From: Bradyrhizobium commune | Lineage (GTDB): Bacteria; Pseudomonadota; Alphaproteobacteria; Rhizobiales; Xanthobacteraceae | Reading direction: 5' to 3' | Assembly: GCF_015624505.1 (NCBI RefSeq) | Contig: NZ_CP061379.1 | Location: forward strand, 2,046,001 to 2,110,000 | Length of the DNA: 64,000 nt | Shown here: positions 62,977 to 64,000 of the stretch, in pieces | How the letters are laid out: each line of letters begins with the position of its first letter | How positions within the stretch are numbered: position 1 is the first letter of the stretch | Program-made: the position numbers and the translations under genes | Notes under the pieces: model-generated | Told to the model about the DNA's origin: nothing | What the model saw: the letters and a program-made list of their open reading frames with translations, nothing else | The model's database searches: none

Positions 62977-63777
62977 ATGCTCAAGGGTTTTACAGTTCCG
63001 AAGTCGCCCTTCGGTCAGGCCGCTCTAACTCCACCGCCACCCTGGCACTATGCCGGGGATGCCGTCGGCGTCGCGTTCTGGACCGACCCCGACGCGACAG
63101 CAGCTACTTTGCCGAGCGGACTTTCTCCCGATCCGGAGTCGAATGGTCACGCGGTCATGATGTTCCTGGATTGGCAATTCACCGCCCAGGACGACGAATA
63201 CCTCGAGCCGGCGCGTTATCAATATCGCGAGGCGCTTGTCCTGGTCGACGCAATGTATGCCGACGTGCCGGTGATGTGGTGTCCGTACATCTATGTCGAC
63301 AATGACGCTGCGCTGGCGCGCGGTTGGACGCAGGGATTTCCAAAGAAGATGGGCAGCATCTTTCAGACGCGCTCCTTCGTGGCCTCAGGGCCCGCCGCGG
63401 CGCCGATCGCGCCCGGCAGCCGGTTCGGCGCCAGCCTCTCGGCGCATGGCCAGCGTCTTGCGGAGTCATGCGTCACCTTGCGCAAGCCGGTCGAAAACGG
63501 GCTGTCGCTGCTCAGCCGACCCACGGTCCTGTTGCGATATTTCCCGACTCTCGCGGCCGGATGCCAGGACAAGCCAGCGGTCGATGAACTGGCGATGTCG
63601 GTCACCGACAATCTCACCGTTGCCGGCGCCTGGATCGGGACGGGAGAGCTCAATTTTCCGGAAACGAATGGCGAAGAACTCCACGCGCTGGCGCCGAGGC
63701 GGATCGAGTCGGGATTCCGTTACTCACTTTCCTACTCGATCAGCGATCTGAAGGTCCTCGAAGACCGTGGCACGTAG
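62977..63777 (+). CDS. Acetoacetate decarboxylase-family protein
   Basis: A 266-residue acetoacetate decarboxylase superfamily protein of the same length as the preceding gene and alignable end to end. It starts LKGFTVPKSPFGQAALTPPP and has CPYIYVDNDAALARGWTQGF then PKKMGSIFQTRSF; the P-K-K motif keeps the Schiff-base Lys and its pKa-lowering neighbour. KPAVDELAMSVTDNLTVAGA and GTGELNFPETNGEELHALAP match the C-terminal barrel. The start follows AGGACACGGAA. The superfamily also includes aldolase-dehydratases, so the true reaction is open. The remaining bases to the window end hold nothing recognised. Confidence 0.93.
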   Translation: MLKGFTVPKSPFGQAALTPPPPWHYAGDAVGVAFWTDPDATAATLPSGLSPDPESNGHAVMMFLDWQFTAQDDEYLEPARYQYREALVLVDAMYADVPVMWCPYIYVDNDAALARGWTQGFPKKMGSIFQTRSFVASGPAAAPIAPGSRFGASLSAHGQRLAESCVTLRKPVENGLSLLSRPTVLLRYFPTLAAGCQDKPAVDELAMSVTDNLTVAGAWIGTGELNFPETNGEELHALAPRRIESGFRYSLSYSISDLKVLEDRGT

Positions 63778-64000
63778 GTGAGGACACCCGGCGTGATGGC
63801 GGGGCATACTGTACTCGCTTCGTCAGCCGGGGCGCCGCGGCATCGCGTCCCGCAGCAGCCGGAAGCTTTCCCGCGACCGGTGAGGAAAGCTGATGGTCAC
63901 AATTGCGTCCGAATATCTGGTTCGACGCCATCTACATTGACGATCTGCTTGAAAATTAAGGGTTTTTTCCTTCCGTCGGAACATTCGCCCAGCAGCGGAG

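Overview
The window looks like a chromosomal stretch from an alphaproteobacterium, most likely Bradyrhizobium or a close relative. The reasons are high G+C with strong GC3 coding bias, rhizobial-type gene content (branched-chain ABC systems, Bug/TctC and TRAP binding proteins, cyo quinol oxidase, many small lineage-type hypotheticals) and intergenic palindromes with CTCTCCC..GGGAGAG cores. This is inferred from pattern; no database was searched. No phage, transposase, CRISPR array or plasmid function was seen. The one RNA gene found is tRNA-Lys(CTT).

Layout. 0-6 kb: a secreted HExxH protein, a large MscS-type channel, an orphan Bug-family binding protein and NAD-malic enzyme. 6-12 kb: a BlaI/BlaR1-type pair whose sensor has an unusual composite extracytoplasmic part, then a DUF1800-DUF1501 pair. 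A near-identical 10-mer lies upstream of both units. 12-20 kb: an RlpA-like lipoprotein, small hypotheticals, a Baeyer-Villiger monooxygenase fused to an alpha/beta hydrolase, a carboxylesterase homologue lacking its nucleophile serine, and a DODA-type dioxygenase. 20-27 kb: SemiSWEET, glgCA, a Gly/Tyr-rich secreted protein, a CmcJ/NvfI-like oxidoreductase, a second RlpA-like protein and a Gfo/Idh/MocA oxidoreductase.

27-34.5 kb (minus strand): a branched-chain-type ABC importer with livH, livM, a fused LivG-LivF ATPase and three binding proteins, two of them paralogues that bracket the transporter core. 34.7-43 kb: a truncated ATC-hydrolase remnant, a phosphatase-like secreted protein, a Tat-exported SMP-30 protein, leuA behind a Leu-codon leader peptide with competing RNA stems, an orphan TRAP binding protein, an LTXXQ protein and tRNA-Lys. 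43-48 kb (minus): an HlyD - double ABC-2 permease - HlyD operon with no ATPase. 48-54 kb: a YWTD beta-propeller gene heading a CoA-dependent acid-degradation operon (3-hydroxyacyl-CoA dehydrogenase, acyl-CoA dehydrogenase, two enoyl-CoA hydratases, CoA transferase). 54-62 kb: NDH-2 divergent from a translationally coupled ctaB-cyoABCD operon; together these would form a short NADH-to-oxygen chain. 62-64 kb: two tandem acetoacetate-decarboxylase-family genes, the first lacking the Schiff-base lysine.

The most unusual items are the BlaR1-like sensor with its shared upstream motif, the monooxygenase-esterase fusion, the ATPase-less fused exporter and the leuA attenuator. Starts were moved from the longest open frame where a ribosome binding site, signal peptide or family N-terminus argued for it.
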